From the NCBI GenBank assembly GCA_033439795.1, contig JAUTDP010000008.1, positions 2,604,001-2,668,000 of the forward strand: DNA of 64,000 nt. The letters run 5' to 3'. The notes beneath the pieces are model-generated. The model was not told the origin of the DNA and did no database searches. It saw only the letters and a program-made list of their open reading frames with translations. The stretch comes from Sordaria brevicollis. Taxonomy: Eukaryota > Ascomycota > Sordariomycetes > Sordariales > Sordariaceae. This document shows, one piece after another, positions 43,917 through 55,478 of the stretch; the stretch's first letter is position 1, and every line of letters begins with the position of its first letter. A program made the translations under genes and the position numbers.

Positions 43917-45030
43917 TTTTATGTGAGAAAAAGTGCCCGTTGCTTTTTGTTGTTGTGGTGGCAACGGACGACCGAAGGAAAATTGTCGATGAAAGTGAAA
44001 AGATGAAGCGAGGTTGGAAGGGAAGGTGAAGTGAGTGTAAGTTCGCCAAGAAGAAACGAAAATTATGAAATGACTAGGGTTAGGGTTGGGTACGCGCATT
44101 TCGACCTCGACCACCTGTTTGTCTGGTCACAAATGCAGAGTGAAGAAAAAAACTGGGCCAAGAAACATCAGTGTCTTTTCTACTTCAATCTATCTTGATG
44201 AGAATTGGTCCATGACATGCACTTGTTCTTATTTTACTAGCTTTGTACCCTTCACTATCTATACAGTGGAGATGCTGCTGTTGGGCCTTATAACGCTAAA
44301 ACAGCAGTTTACAAGCTTGAGCACGGACCCTTGGGACTCCCCAAGCGACCAAGGCCCAAGATTTCTAGCTGAGCGCAATGTGCCTCTAGCAATATGTGCA
44401 ACCGTCTAACCATGAAGCTGGTGGTTACGCGACATCGTACAAGTAGACAGACAAAGCAGTGATACTCAGCCAGATCTACGACATTATTTTAGGTCCTCAG
44501 CTGTTCTGATTGCACCCGTTGAGATATTCCAAAGTCTTCCCCATGACGTCTGCTTCATGAGCAGAGGAAACCGATAACGTAGCCGTAACCTCCAAGCACT
44601 CTGCTACTATGTATAACCACGGTGAAAAATTCAGATAACGCCTTTCCAGACAAGCTTGTCGCTGTCATATGCACCCACCATCCCAACCCCCCTTTAGCTA
44701 ATCCTTTGAGATGAACCGCAGAAATACGAACCCCCTGTGCGATCGAGATCAGCTAATATGCTATCCCTCCCATGACACATCTAGTATACCAGCTGTATGC
44801 GACCTCGTCCCGCAATGCCCCTATACAGACGTGACTTGTATATGTTCCCGTGACACATCTCCTCTTATATAGTCCCATTAAATGATGCTTAGATTTCCTT
44901 TCCCCTGGGTATCGACTGTTGGGACCCATACTCAGCACCATGCACCTCGGATGGGTGTTGCACAGAATTCGACAAATACCATTCATCGATGATCGCCGTT
45001 TCGTCTTTGTTGGGTTGCATAACGACGATG
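43917..45030. other. Intergenic region between RIX7 and the carrier gene
   Basis: About 1.1 kb: RIX7 promoter and leader at the left, and the carrier 3' region at the right. It contains a telomere-like box (44075-44090). No gene is supported. Confidence 0.45.
44075..44090 (-). promoter_or_regulatory. Telo-box-like motif upstream of RIX7
   Basis: TAGGGTTAGGGTTGGG on the plus strand, i.e. CCCTAACCCTA read toward RIX7, about 160 bp upstream of its ATG. In several ascomycete yeasts, Tbf1-type factors bind TTAGGG sites in promoters of ribosomal and ribosome-biogenesis genes. A role here is inference from position and motif. Confidence 0.4.
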
Positions 45031-46527
45031 CTAGTGGTCCTCCATAGCCTTGATGCGCTTCTTCAAGAATTCGAATGACGAGAAGAAGACAGCATTGACA
45101 GCGCAGGACCGAGCCATTGATACGCCAAGACCGCGATACATGTTGCGTTGGAAGAAGCGGATCTTGACCGGCTCGACCTTTTCACCCTTCGAATACATGA
45201 GCGAGTTGCGTTGATAGATGCTCTTTGCTGAATCGACAGGGTCTAGAGGAAAGTTCCGCCGTTAGTTTTGCATAGACAAGATGACAACTTCGGACCAAAG
45301 CTTACAGATTAGAGCCCAAGATACGATTCCACACATGCCACCCGCGATCAACACCGCGAAAGGGTTGTTATGGGCACCATTCCCGCCAAATGTGGTAAGC
45401 AGCTGTTTGCTGCTTTCATAAGTAATGAAATACATGGCGGTACCAAGGGTGTCTCGTGCTGTTGCATCCGGCATGGTTAGCATACTGCGCAAGTTAAAGA
45501 AGTGCAAGAAGTTGACTGACTCAAATGCAGGCCGAATCCTGTGTAGAGACCGCTCAGCCCTCGGTGTTTCACGATATTCCCCATTGTCTTCAGAGTTCCC
45601 TTGTTTTGATAACTCGCGGCAATGGCATGGCTTCCCGGTTTTAGGCAATTCTTCTTGTCCGCCATCAAAACTGAGACTTGGGCGCTGAGCTTGGTCAACT
45701 CGAATGGACCTATAACATTACAATCAACGCATTAGCTTTCACTTCGGATCCTATGTCTCGGAAGTTCCTTGCGCTTTACGCGGGACTTACAAGCTATTAA
45801 AGTTATACATGAGCCGGCAGTCGCGCCAGCAGCACCAAAGGTCGCGACAGTCCAGAAATTAGGCAATGAATTGTTGGAGGCGACGTGACTCATGACATCA
45901 AAGCCAAAGTTACGTTTGACCCAATCACTATATGCGTATTTGGAACGCTGATAGATGGAAAACGACACAGTCCGTACTGCGGTTATGCTAAGCATTGGGG
46001 CCGTGACGCCTAATCATTCATCGCAAAGGTCAGGACACCGGCAGAAAACAAGTTTTAACAGGGTACCAAGAAAGGCGCAATAACCTACCTCGAAAGAAGC
46101 CCCTGAGCTTCTCGGTGTGGTATGTCTGCTTTACGCAGTCGACAAAGCCGGCATATTTATACGTCTGCATCCGTGTCTTGACGCTATCGAGGGGGAACGT
46201 GGACATGGTGGACAGCACACTCGATGCCGAAGCAGCCACCTCGGTTCGGTATTTCTTTGCCAGCCGTTGTGTGCTGTTCCAAAACTGCCCATCGCTGCTA
46301 GGACCGGAATTTGTTAGGGTGTTGGTATTGGTCCCGGTGCTCCCACTTGAGCCATCTCTTGACGTCCCCTTTAGCGAGGTGCTACTCTCCTGGCTGTTGT
46401 TTTGTTGAGGCATGACAGGAAACGTTGTTGGAAGACGGCGGTGGCCAGCAGCTGAGCCATTGTTCGATATACTGCTGTCATCGAGAAGAGCGTTGTCAGC
46501 ACTTTGAAGGGTCGCTGTTGCGCGCAT
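45031..46527 (-). CDS. Mitochondrial carrier family (SLC25) protein
   Basis: Five exons on the minus strand (46527-46089, 46009-45791, 45709-45521, 45458-45306, 45242-45031) encode 403 residues. Three carrier signatures P-x-D/E-x-x-K/R are visible: PLDSVKTRMQ (repeat 1), CPFELTKLSAQV (repeat 2, formed across a splice junction) and YPVDSAKSIYQR (repeat 3, also formed across a junction). RGFFRG-VTAPMLSITAVRTV and LHL-TRDTLGTAMYFITYES are typical even-helix segments. An unusual feature is the disordered Ser/Thr/Asn-rich N-terminus of about 95 residues before repeat 1. Intron 3 uses the weak donor GTCAGT. The substrate cannot be assigned; such fungal carriers are often grouped with the amino-acid/carnitine branch. 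Confidence 0.85.
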
Positions 46528-47979
46528 ACTTGGTGGTGATATCTTGGCGCGCGAAAGACACCCCGAGTCGTAGCTCTAATCTCGTATGTAATTTGCAAAA
46601 CGGACGAATTGCCCTTTGCTAGGGATTAAGTCGGTGGACGCCCGTTCGGCTAGACAGTGGTCTCGTCGATCGAGACCAAAGTCGGGGCACGCTTCTGGAA
46701 GCCTTGAGGCCGGTTGGCGAAGGTTCGGCAACGACACCCCACCTCGCGCGTGGTTCTGGATATGGAGAGAAAAAATGGCAGTTTTCTCTTTAAACACCCT
46801 CTTAATGGGTGGTCCCGTGTAATGATTGACCTTCTTTCCGGTGTTGAGAAGGGTGGTAATCAGACGAAAGTAGAGGTTTAAGGCCGAGACTCGCGAGCCA
46901 AGGGCCTGATCGACGAAGAGGGGAAGGAGAATAGGGATTGGTTGGTGCCGAGAATATCCCTATTCCCCAGTCGGGCGACAATTGACCGATGAACGGCGAC
47001 GTGCGACAGGCGACAGACGGCAGGCGATGCCGGTTTGCTTATCGTAAGGTACTTCCCGTCGAGTGGGAAGTTGAAGGGTAGAGGTGGACGTTGTGTGACT
47101 GGGACACAAGAAGCTGGAGAGTCTGAAGCTCGAAATGACTGGATATGCTGTGACCCTGGCAGTCTGCCTCTGGGTGCAATGCAGTGCAAGTATTGAGGTC
47201 GTGTGAGGGCTTGACAGCTGGAGAGGCTTGCCCGAGTTTGGTTGCGGGGTTCGACGATGTACGTAGAGGTAGAGGTATGCAGAGGTTGAAGGTGTTAGCA
47301 ATGCACTGTTCCGTCACTGCTCGATTGGTGTTGGAACTGGTGGTGGCTTGTGACAGCACGACTCGACAAGTACTATGGCGGGACTCGGAGGGTGCGGGAG
47401 GTGTGTATTGCTAGCAGGTGAGTGCAATTGGAGAGAGAGGAAAGAGGAGAAGTGGAAGTGGGAGTGGAAAAGTTGGAGTTGTTGCAGAGAAACGGAATTC
47501 ACGACCGGGAGTCGGAGTCACGATGTACGCCGGGAATTGGAGCTACGGGTACTTCCACGCATCGTGACCGCTTGCTGGGTCCGGGTCCGGTAGTCCCTCG
47601 GTCGTGCTTTCCCGTTGGACCATTTCTCGGCTGTGAGTCTCACTCAGTGGGAACAAAAGTCACGATAACGAAGTTGAACCCCACTATAATGACGGATGAT
47701 TCTCGTGCAGGCGCTGCCGTTTGTTCTTTCCTTCCTTCTCTGAGCGGACAGCAAGCTGTCATGATCAACTCTGGCAAGTCAATTGAGTCGCCTTTGTCCC
47801 GAAATTTCAGGTGAAGCTCTCCTGTGCAATGGAAGCAATTGGCGCGGGGTTACCTAGAGGTAGACAGGCTGAGTGAACCGCTTTAAACTTTTTTATCCAA
47901 ATCGTGAGCAATGTAACCGATCTGGCGGCTTCTTGTGGGGACACAATCCCAATGGCTTCTTCTCCCTCATACATATTGA
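46528..47979. other. Intergenic region between carrier gene and copia element
   Basis: About 1.45 kb without a supported gene. The left part is the carrier promoter. Composition is ordinary up to the retrotransposon target site, which shows that RIP did not spread outward from it here. Confidence 0.45.
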
Positions 47980-47984
47980 AGTTT

Positions 47985-48170
47985 TATCAGAATGGGCAGG
48001 CCATATCTGGCCAATCAGGAGGTATCTCCACAAGAGGACTAGCCTCCCAGCCACCTATTTGACTACAGAGTTTTCCTATTACTCTGGCATCCCTAGACCT
48101 TCTTATAGAGGGCTCCAGAGTATACAATATATATACATTTCCACCTTCAATTTAATTATACAATCTAATA
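47985..48170 (+). repeat. 5' LTR of copia element
   Basis: 186 bp. It is alignable end to end with 54024-54209; nearly all differences are C/T or G/A transitions, as RIP makes. It is less decayed than the interior. Confidence 0.95.
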
Positions 48171-48185
48171 ATTAATAATCTAATT

Positions 48186-48288
48186 ATAACAGGCCTAGGG
48201 TGCATTGCCAGGTAAGCCAAACCTAAAAGATAGGACGATGTTCTGCTTGCAAGGCAGAACCGTTATACACCATTATAAACCCGTGACA
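48186..48288 (-). repeat. Terminal repeat of the TRIM-like element (downstream copy)
   Basis: 103 bp, identical to 48597-48699 except at the third base. That difference is TpA versus CpA on the minus strand, the direction RIP favours. Both copies contain a perfect 7-bp hairpin (GTTCTGC / GCAGAAC, loop CTTGCAA) shaped like a tRNA anticodon arm, 13 bp after an ATGGTGTATAACGG stretch resembling a Pol III A box. Confidence 0.95.
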
Positions 48289-48596
48289 CTACCTCATCTT
48301 TAAGCGGAATTTTATCATTCCAAGACAAGGTGGCCAATGGGCTTATAACACTACCTGAACCTTAGAGGTTCGAATGGGGAGTCTTTCACATTCGGTCGTC
48401 GCGGTGTTGCTGTTCTCCAATGCCCCCTGTTTCCCGACGGCTCTCCGTTATCACTTTTCGGTTAGACCGCAATTTCTCGCAGTCGCCTACTAAGTGAATG
48501 GAAAGCTGTCGTCGGAGTCGCATCGGAAAACCCGCTCTCAAATGCTTCTGCGAGGAATTGAACCCCTGACGTCCCCACCCTTAAGCAGAACATACT

Positions 48597-48699
48597 ATGA
48601 CAGGCCTAGGGTGCATTGCCAGGTAAGCCAAACCTAAAAGATAGGACGATGTTCTGCTTGCAAGGCAGAACCGTTATACACCATTATAAACCCGTGACA
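48597..48699 (-). repeat. Terminal repeat of the TRIM-like element (upstream copy)
   Basis: 103-bp partner of 48186-48288. About 40 bp further along the minus strand is GGGGTTCAATTCC (near 48554-48566), close to the Pol III B-box / T-arm consensus GGTTCRANTCC. Confidence 0.95.
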
Positions 48700-50396
48700 C
48701 TAATTTGCGCCCTACGTTTACGCTATATTTAAAAGCATAAGCTCTTTATTTACAACGATTAACCTTATTCTTTAATTTACTATATCCTCTATTAACGATA
48801 CTTATATTACCTTTACGGCTATAACTATATTTACTAATAATAAAACGATTTTAAATATAAAATTTAATTTTAAAGATTAGAATAAAGAATTATTCGGCTT
48901 TACTTAAGGCTTCAAATTTAAATTCTACTTATTTGGAAAGGATAAGGAAATTACTAAACCTTTTGAAATCGAATTCGAAAACTATAAATTTAAGGCCAAT
49001 TCCTTTTATCGTATTAATATTATCCGCGAGGTATTTATTAAATTCGCTAATAAAATTATTATATATATCCCGATTTTAGGAAATAGTTCTACTACCGAAT
49101 AGGCCGTAATTCGTAATACCGCCCTAGCCGTAGCCTAAATTTCTAATTTCGAAATTATTAATAAAAATAAAGAAATTTAAGAAGAGGAAATTAGTATCTT
49201 AACTTCTAATTTTACTATTATAATTAAATAAGATTACGATTCCGATAAAATTAATTACGTTTAACGTTTTAAAAATTACGAAAATTTTATTAAGAACGAT
49301 ACCTTAATTCGAAATTGTATATAAATTACCGTTTTAAAGGCTTTACGTTCTAATTATATAAGCGATATTTATACAATTCTATAATAATACGCTAATTTTA
49401 AGGATATTATATTTTATTATAAAGAATATTCTTTATTTAAAATATATTAAAAGTATTATAATTATATAAAACCTTTATTAAGCGAACCTTATAAATATAA
49501 TAATAGTTTCTAAATTTAGATTAATAGTTAGGAAATTATTATAATTAATTCCCGGAAGTATAAAATTTTTAAAATTATATCGGTTATAGTTTAATTTTAA
49601 AATATTTATAATATTTTATAAGTTATTAAGCCCTTTTAAATTTATATTATTATTAAAAAGTTCGAAGAAAAGGTATATATTAATATTTTGAACTTTTACT
49701 TTATATCCGGATATTTCCGCTTTAAAATATTGCGTAAGTACCCCTTTATTACGGTTTTATTATTAAAGGGTTATAAAAGTACGTTCGGTATAGGATTAAC
49801 CTTTAAAGGTTTATAAAATAATAATATTAAAGGCGAAGATACTCTTCCTAATAGGGTTTTAATTAATAATTAAAATTCTATTTAAGTAGGCTAAAGTTCT
49901 ATTTATACTTTTTAATATATTAATAATAATAATATATTTTAGAATAGAAGGTATAATATTTTTAAAGCGTATAAAGGTGCGTTAAATCGAAAGGCCGTCC
50001 TTTTAACCTTATTTATTAATTTTATAATAAAAACTTTAAAAGTTCGCTATAAAGTATATTAATAGGGTATTTATATTATTAAATATTATTAGTATTTATT
50101 CTTAGAGAAGGTTATTAACCTTAAATAGAAGCTTATTCTTTAAATTAAAGTTAGAGTTATTAAAAACCTATTCGATAATAAAGATTTTAAGAGAAAAATT
50201 AATAAATTATAATAAAAGGCTATTTAAATTTTAAATTTTAATCCTAATAATACCCTTATTAATAGTAATTACTCTACTTAATTTTTTAGCGAGAGTTTAC
50301 TAATAATATTGGTTTATATAATAGTCGTATATTAAGCGGCTTTTTAAGTAGGAAATAGGCGTGTAGATTTATACCTTTTTAAAAATTGTATAATCT

Positions 50397-53300
50397 TCGA
50401 TTCGGGGAGTTTTTTATATATTTTTAATTAAATTATTCGTTTTATTAATTTTCGTTATATTCTTTATAATAATAGCTTATAGGTTAGAAATTTACGTATT
50501 TTTATTAAAAGATATAGCGATATTAATATTTTGGTTAATAGTACTTTTAACCTACGTACCTTTCGTTTTTATAATATAGCCTTCTATTTTAATTTTATAA
50601 TTAATTTTATTTCTTTATATTTATTTCGAAAAATCGGTCTCTATTAAAATTAACGACTTTTTGCTAATTATTTACAATCCTTAAACGATTCTTTCTTTTA
50701 TTATTTTTCGATTTTATACCGTTAAATTATTTTCGAACGTTTATTTAAATAAGTTTTTAAAGCCTTTTTTTATATTAGGCGTAACCGCTTTAATTTTATT
50801 AATAGTTATAAGTATTATAAGAAAAAAGTTATTATTTAATATTACCGCTTCGGTTATTTAAGTTTTTAAATCTTCGATTACTTCTTTAATATTATTAGTA
50901 CGCATTTTAAAAGCCCTTCTACGATATATTATAATATATATATAATTTTAAAAATTAAATACTAAATTAGTAGAAGACTTCGAAACCGCGGTTTTAGCCC
51001 GGGGGAGAAATTCGCTATTAATTTCCTCGATTATACAGAAAGCCGCCGCGGCTATATTAATACTATATTAATTACTTATAAATATATTAATTATATTTAG
51101 GATTATTATATATTTAATCGACGTACTGAAATAATTACCGATTTTTTTAACGATTTATTTAATATTTTTAAGAAACGCTATAGTATTATTATTAAGGTTA
51201 TTAAATATAATAACGAAATTAGCGGGTCTTATATAGTATAAAGGTTATTTATATTAAATAGTATAGTTATAAAGCCCTTGGCCCTTTATATTTAAATACA
51301 AAATAGTAACGCTAAATGTTCGGAGGGTATAATTAAAGAAAGGATTAATATAATATAGAAGAATATTTATTTTATTATAGATTTATAGTTAAATATTATA
51401 GTTATAGCCGTTTACTTAGTAAATAAGTCCTTAAGACTTTTTTACAATTGGTTTTCCCTATACGAACGCTTTTATACCTTTATCGCTTAACGAGATGGCT
51501 ATTTATTTCCGCGGCGTTTAAATATTTCTTATTTGCGAATTTATAATTATAAAGTATACGCTATAATTCCCGCCACTTAAAAGAAAGAATAACGCTACTA
51601 AAAATTTAACCCTAAGGTATAAATTAATTACTTTATTAAGTATATAGTATTATTAATTTATTATATTTAGAATCCGATTATTAATATAATAATTTATATA
51701 TATAATATACTTTTTAATAAAGATATTATATTTTTAAGGGAGGTTCCTATTAAAGCCTAATCTTTAAAAATTTCCTTAAATAAGTTCGTAAAGCTATTCT
51801 AAAATTATAATTAAATATTCGCTATAGATTTATTAATTGAGGATTTTTCTTTTAGGTATTAGGAGGATATTAAAATTATTAAAATATTTAATTTGCTATT
51901 AGAATTAGAAGAGGATCTTTTACCTCCGTAAGTATTTAACGAAGTTCCTACTCTTATAAAGCTCTTTAATACTATATCCTCCTTTAAAGATTTAATATTT
52001 ATCGATTTTATTTTAAATAGTATTAGTTACTTATTACTTTTAAAAACTCTTAGGGATAGCCCTATATTTATATCCTTCTTTATATTCTTTTATATAAATA
52101 AACGTATAGAAGAAGAAATATACTGTAATTTTATTCCTTGGATAATAATTTTTAATGCCGGCCGTTTTTATTAACCTAAGGTAATTTTTAACGGCAAATT
52201 AATTATTAAAGTAAAATTCGATAAATTATAACGTAATAGTAAAATTATTATTAAAGAAGAGTTCAATAACCTTATCTCCGTAAATAAAATAAATTGCATT
52301 TATTAATTAAAATTACTACTTCTTCCTAAAAATTATAAATTATTTAATACTTATATTTTTAATTAATTATTTAAGTAAGTTAAATAGGTTTATTTCGATA
52401 GTTATAAAGAAATAAAAACTTGGGTTATTATTAACGCTGGAGAATTAAAGGTACGTAGGAAATAGGTATTCGATTATATATAGGTATATACGTATAAATT
52501 CTTTAAGAACGGGAGACTTAATAAGGTTAAAGTAAGATTCGTTATACGTAGCGATTAATAAGTAAAACGCGCAAATTAGGAAATATATATTTCTACCTTC
52601 GTTAGGCGTTCTTTTAGATTAATTATTTCTATTACTATACGTTTCAATTTAGAATTTATTTAATATAATACGGTTAATACCTTCGTTAATATAAATATAA
52701 ATGAAGATATTTATATACGCTTCCTTCTAGGTTACGAAATTCCGGGCAAATTTTTTAAAATCTTTAAAGCCCTCTATAAACTACGCCGTTCCCTATTCTT
52801 TTAATAATAAGATTTTATAATTATATTCGCCGCTTTAAATTTTTAATTACTCTTTAAAGAATTATATATTTTAATTAATAAAAGTATTTTCGTATTTTAT
52901 TACGTCGATAATATTGTATTTATATACTATTTAAATAAAGAGGTTAAGGCTAGAATTTATATAAACGCCTTTAATTAATAGTATTATATAACGGAGGGTA
53001 ACGAATTTTAATAATTCTTAAGGATTAAAATTATTCGTAATTGTATATAAAATAAGATTTAGCTATCTTAACGGTCGTATATTAAAAAGATTTATAAATT
53101 AATAAATTTCCAAATCCTAATAAATATCCCTATATTAAATATCGAATTCGTACTTTTTGAGGGTAAAATTTCAAATAATTTTATATACCTTTATTAAATT
53201 AAAATAGAGTTTATTCTCTATATTATAATTATTATTAAATTAGACGTTATTTTTATAATTAGTAGATTCTTTAGGTATATTTACAACCCTAATTTAAATT

Positions 53301-53880
53301 ATTATAAAGCGGTAAATAAAATTATTTACTATTTATATAGAATTTTAAATTTAATTTTATACTTCGGTAATAATAATATTTTGGAAATTGTTTTTAACGC
53401 TTCGTTTATTAATAATATTTTTAACCGTAAAAGTTCCTAAAGTTTTATTATAAAGCTCTTTAGTAGGTTTATTTATTAGGGCGTAATTAAATAAGTAACG
53501 GTTATTATATTAATTATAGAGGTAGAGCTCCTAGCCGTAGGCTTAGTAATAAAGGAGGTAATCCGGATAATGAAATTTATTAGGGGATTTATAGTAAGGT
53601 TGGAAAATAAAATCCTAATAATCGATTATAATAATAAATAGACTATTAAAATATTAATTATAGAAATTTTAAAATTATATATAAACTTTAAATATATTGA
53701 TATTTATAGGTATTAGTTAAAATAGGAAGTAACCGCTAATAGGATTAATTTTAAATATTTAGAAATATTCAAAATATTTATAAACGGTCTAATTAAAGTA
53801 TTTATAATTAAGAAGTATTGGAAATTTATTAAAATATTGGGAATAGTTTTAATAAAAGGGATAGGGGAGTAAAGGAAGGA
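50397..53880 (+). pseudogene. Decayed copia pol (protease, integrase, RT, RNase H)
   Basis: Reading through RIP stops on the plus strand: protease IIFDSGSFLYIFN near 50395. Integrase from about 51005 (GEKFAINFLDYTESRRGYIN, then NNEISGSY, EGIIKERINII and LYNWFSLYERFY). Reverse transcriptase from about 52490 (YKFFKNGRLNKVKVRFVIRS, then EDIYIRFLLGYEIPGKFFKI) with its active-site box reading YVDN at 52901-52912, where YVDD is expected. RNase H near 53395-53720 (ASFINNIFNRKSS, EVELLAVGLVIKEVI). Dozens of stops exclude function. A gag remnant should occupy 48760-50390 but shows no motif that I can defend. Confidence 0.92.
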
Positions 53881-54023
53881 TAAGGGGATGAATTATATAA
53901 ATTTTAATAATATTAATGAGGAAATAAACTTAAGAATAGTAATATAATGTGAATAGTTTTAAGAATTGTATATTTAGAGTAATTTGGTAGTTTTGCCCTA
54001 TTAGGGCTATAATTGGGGGGGTG

Positions 54024-54209
54024 TATTAGAATAGGTAGGCTATATTTAGCCAATTAGGAGGTATTTTTACAAGAGGATTAGCCTCCTAGCTACCTATTTG
54101 ACTATAGAGTTTTCCTATTATTCTGGTATCCCTAGACCCTTTTATAGAGGGCTCTAGAGTATACAATACATATACATCTCCACCTTCAATTTAGCTGTGC
54201 AATCTGATA
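54024..54209 (+). repeat. 3' LTR of copia element
   Basis: 186 bp, the same length as the 5' LTR, followed directly by target duplication AGTTT at 54210-54214. Confidence 0.95.
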
Positions 54210-55478
54210 AGTTTATACTTGGCAATTGCCCCTTTCAGTTTGATTGATCACAGCACGACAACCGCTACCATTTAGTTCGCCCAGGGGATCTTCAGTGCTT
54301 CAGAGCGAATCTCAAACCATCGGTAAAAGGGATCGGCTTCGAACTGAAAATGTCTCCATCCCAGCCAAACGTCATGCCGTCACTGATGCAGCACTGCTTG
54401 CCTGAAACAGGGACAAGCGCATGTCATCTCATGATTGACGTCCGATCGTGGTTCGTTATATAAACAGAAGGGACCCTTTACATATTTCCTCTTTGCTGCC
54501 GCTAGCCATCAGAAATAGACATGTTGCTGTACACCTTTCTCAGAAAGGGAGCCCATTGTTTCACAAGTCCAATCCGAAGCTCAAGTATCTAGTTCAGTCA
54601 TAGGTACATCTTGGCTACCATTAGCAGTCCCGAGGCGAAACCCGTTCTAGAAGAGGAACCGCGCCGCACAGTGACATGGCGGGGAAGAAGCATGAGCTTT
54701 TACATACAGCCGCTTCACGCATGCAACACAATTGTTCCCGTTGTCAGCTCCTTCGACCCTCATAGAAATGTTATATGTACTACCTACGTGTACCACGCGT
54801 GTGATCTTGTGGGCTGTCCCCTGATGCAACCCTGCTTCACGCGTTCTTCCCCCTTTTGAGGGACGAACGCTCTTCGTTTGACATTCCCGTGCTCGACGGC
54901 CCTAACGTCCTCCATCATTCGGATCCCACAGGCACCTGGAAGAGCCACCGGCATTACATCCATCGCCAGTTTTGCCTCCAGCCCCATCACCAAATAACTG
55001 CCACCCGGAATTAAATCACAGACCGCAAACGCCCCTACGCACCGCTATCGTCAGGAACTAGGTAAATGCGGAGAAAAACCTGGGGAAAGATCCGACGGTG
55101 TGCAAAGTGTCTCCAATTTGTGGAGTATTCACGACAGTTGGAGTCGACTTGTCTGACTCGGTTTTGGCCCTTGTGATCGCCTCCTTTTTCCCGCCCTTGG
55201 GTTTTGCTGGAAGGGTGCCCGGGCAACCATGCCAAACATAGCATTCATGAGTACCGGCACTGGTGTCGGCTTCGAACTGCCCCTGACCACAGTTGCCCGC
55301 AAGTCTGAACACTTGTTTACCGCAAACACAAGTTCATGGTATCGTTCAGCATGGCAATTGTCTTGTCGAAATGCTCGTGCTCTTTTCCATACACCGGATC
55401 ATTTTGTGCTCTCCTGTTTGATTCCATCTTTTTAGCCTTTGCGCTTCAACCTCTTCAACCCCTTCTTCTCTTATGGAC
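54210..55478. other. Intergenic region right of the copia element
   Basis: About 1.27 kb of ordinary composition. An open minus-strand stretch at 55312-55058 (VFRLAGNCGQGQFEADTSAG onward, Cys-containing) has no recognisable domain or clear start, so I do not call it a gene. Confidence 0.4.

Larger units (their letters stand above)
48186..48699 (-). mobile_element. TRIM-like miniature LTR element with tRNA-like sequence, nested in copia
   Basis: A 514-bp unit of ordinary GC content inside the RIP-decayed copia leader. It is flanked by a perfect 6-bp direct repeat CTAATT (48180-48185 and 48700-48705). Both ends carry a 103-bp direct repeat with one difference. Read on the minus strand the repeats begin TGTCACGGG and end GGCCTGT[C/T]AT. 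The 308-bp middle has no open frame. Just inside the minus-strand 3' repeat lies a purine-rich AAAGATGAGGTAG that could be a polypurine tract. Short LTR-like repeats, target duplication and no coding capacity define a TRIM. The alternative is a SINE-like or tRNA-derived element duplicated at its ends. Orientation is inferred from TGTCAC and the purine tract. Confidence 0.7.
47985..54209 (+). mobile_element. RIP-inactivated Ty1/copia LTR retrotransposon
   Basis: A 6.2-kb element bounded by 5-bp direct duplications AGTTT (47980-47984 and 54210-54214). Both LTRs are 186 bp, begin TAT[C/T]AGA and end TCT[G/A]ATA (inverted termini). A polypurine tract (ATTGGGGGGG, about 54012-54021) sits just before the 3' LTR. 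The interior is AT/TpA-rich with stops in every frame. Plus-strand order protease, integrase, reverse transcriptase, RNase H is the copia (Pseudoviridae) order. A 514-bp element is inserted 15 bp after the 5' LTR (see 48186-48699); without it the copia is about 5.7 kb. Confidence 0.95.

Noticed and set aside
44075..44090. True or former telomere
   Set aside because: Only about 2.5 repeat units inside gene-rich DNA.
48189..48290. Functional tRNA-Ala(UGC) gene
   Set aside because: Only the anticodon-like arm and an A-box-like stretch fit; D-arm, T-arm and acceptor stem do not pair around it, and the sequence is part of an LTR-like repeat.
55058..55312. Small Cys-containing secreted protein on the minus strand
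   Set aside because: No ATG, signal peptide or convincing splice joins; left unassigned.
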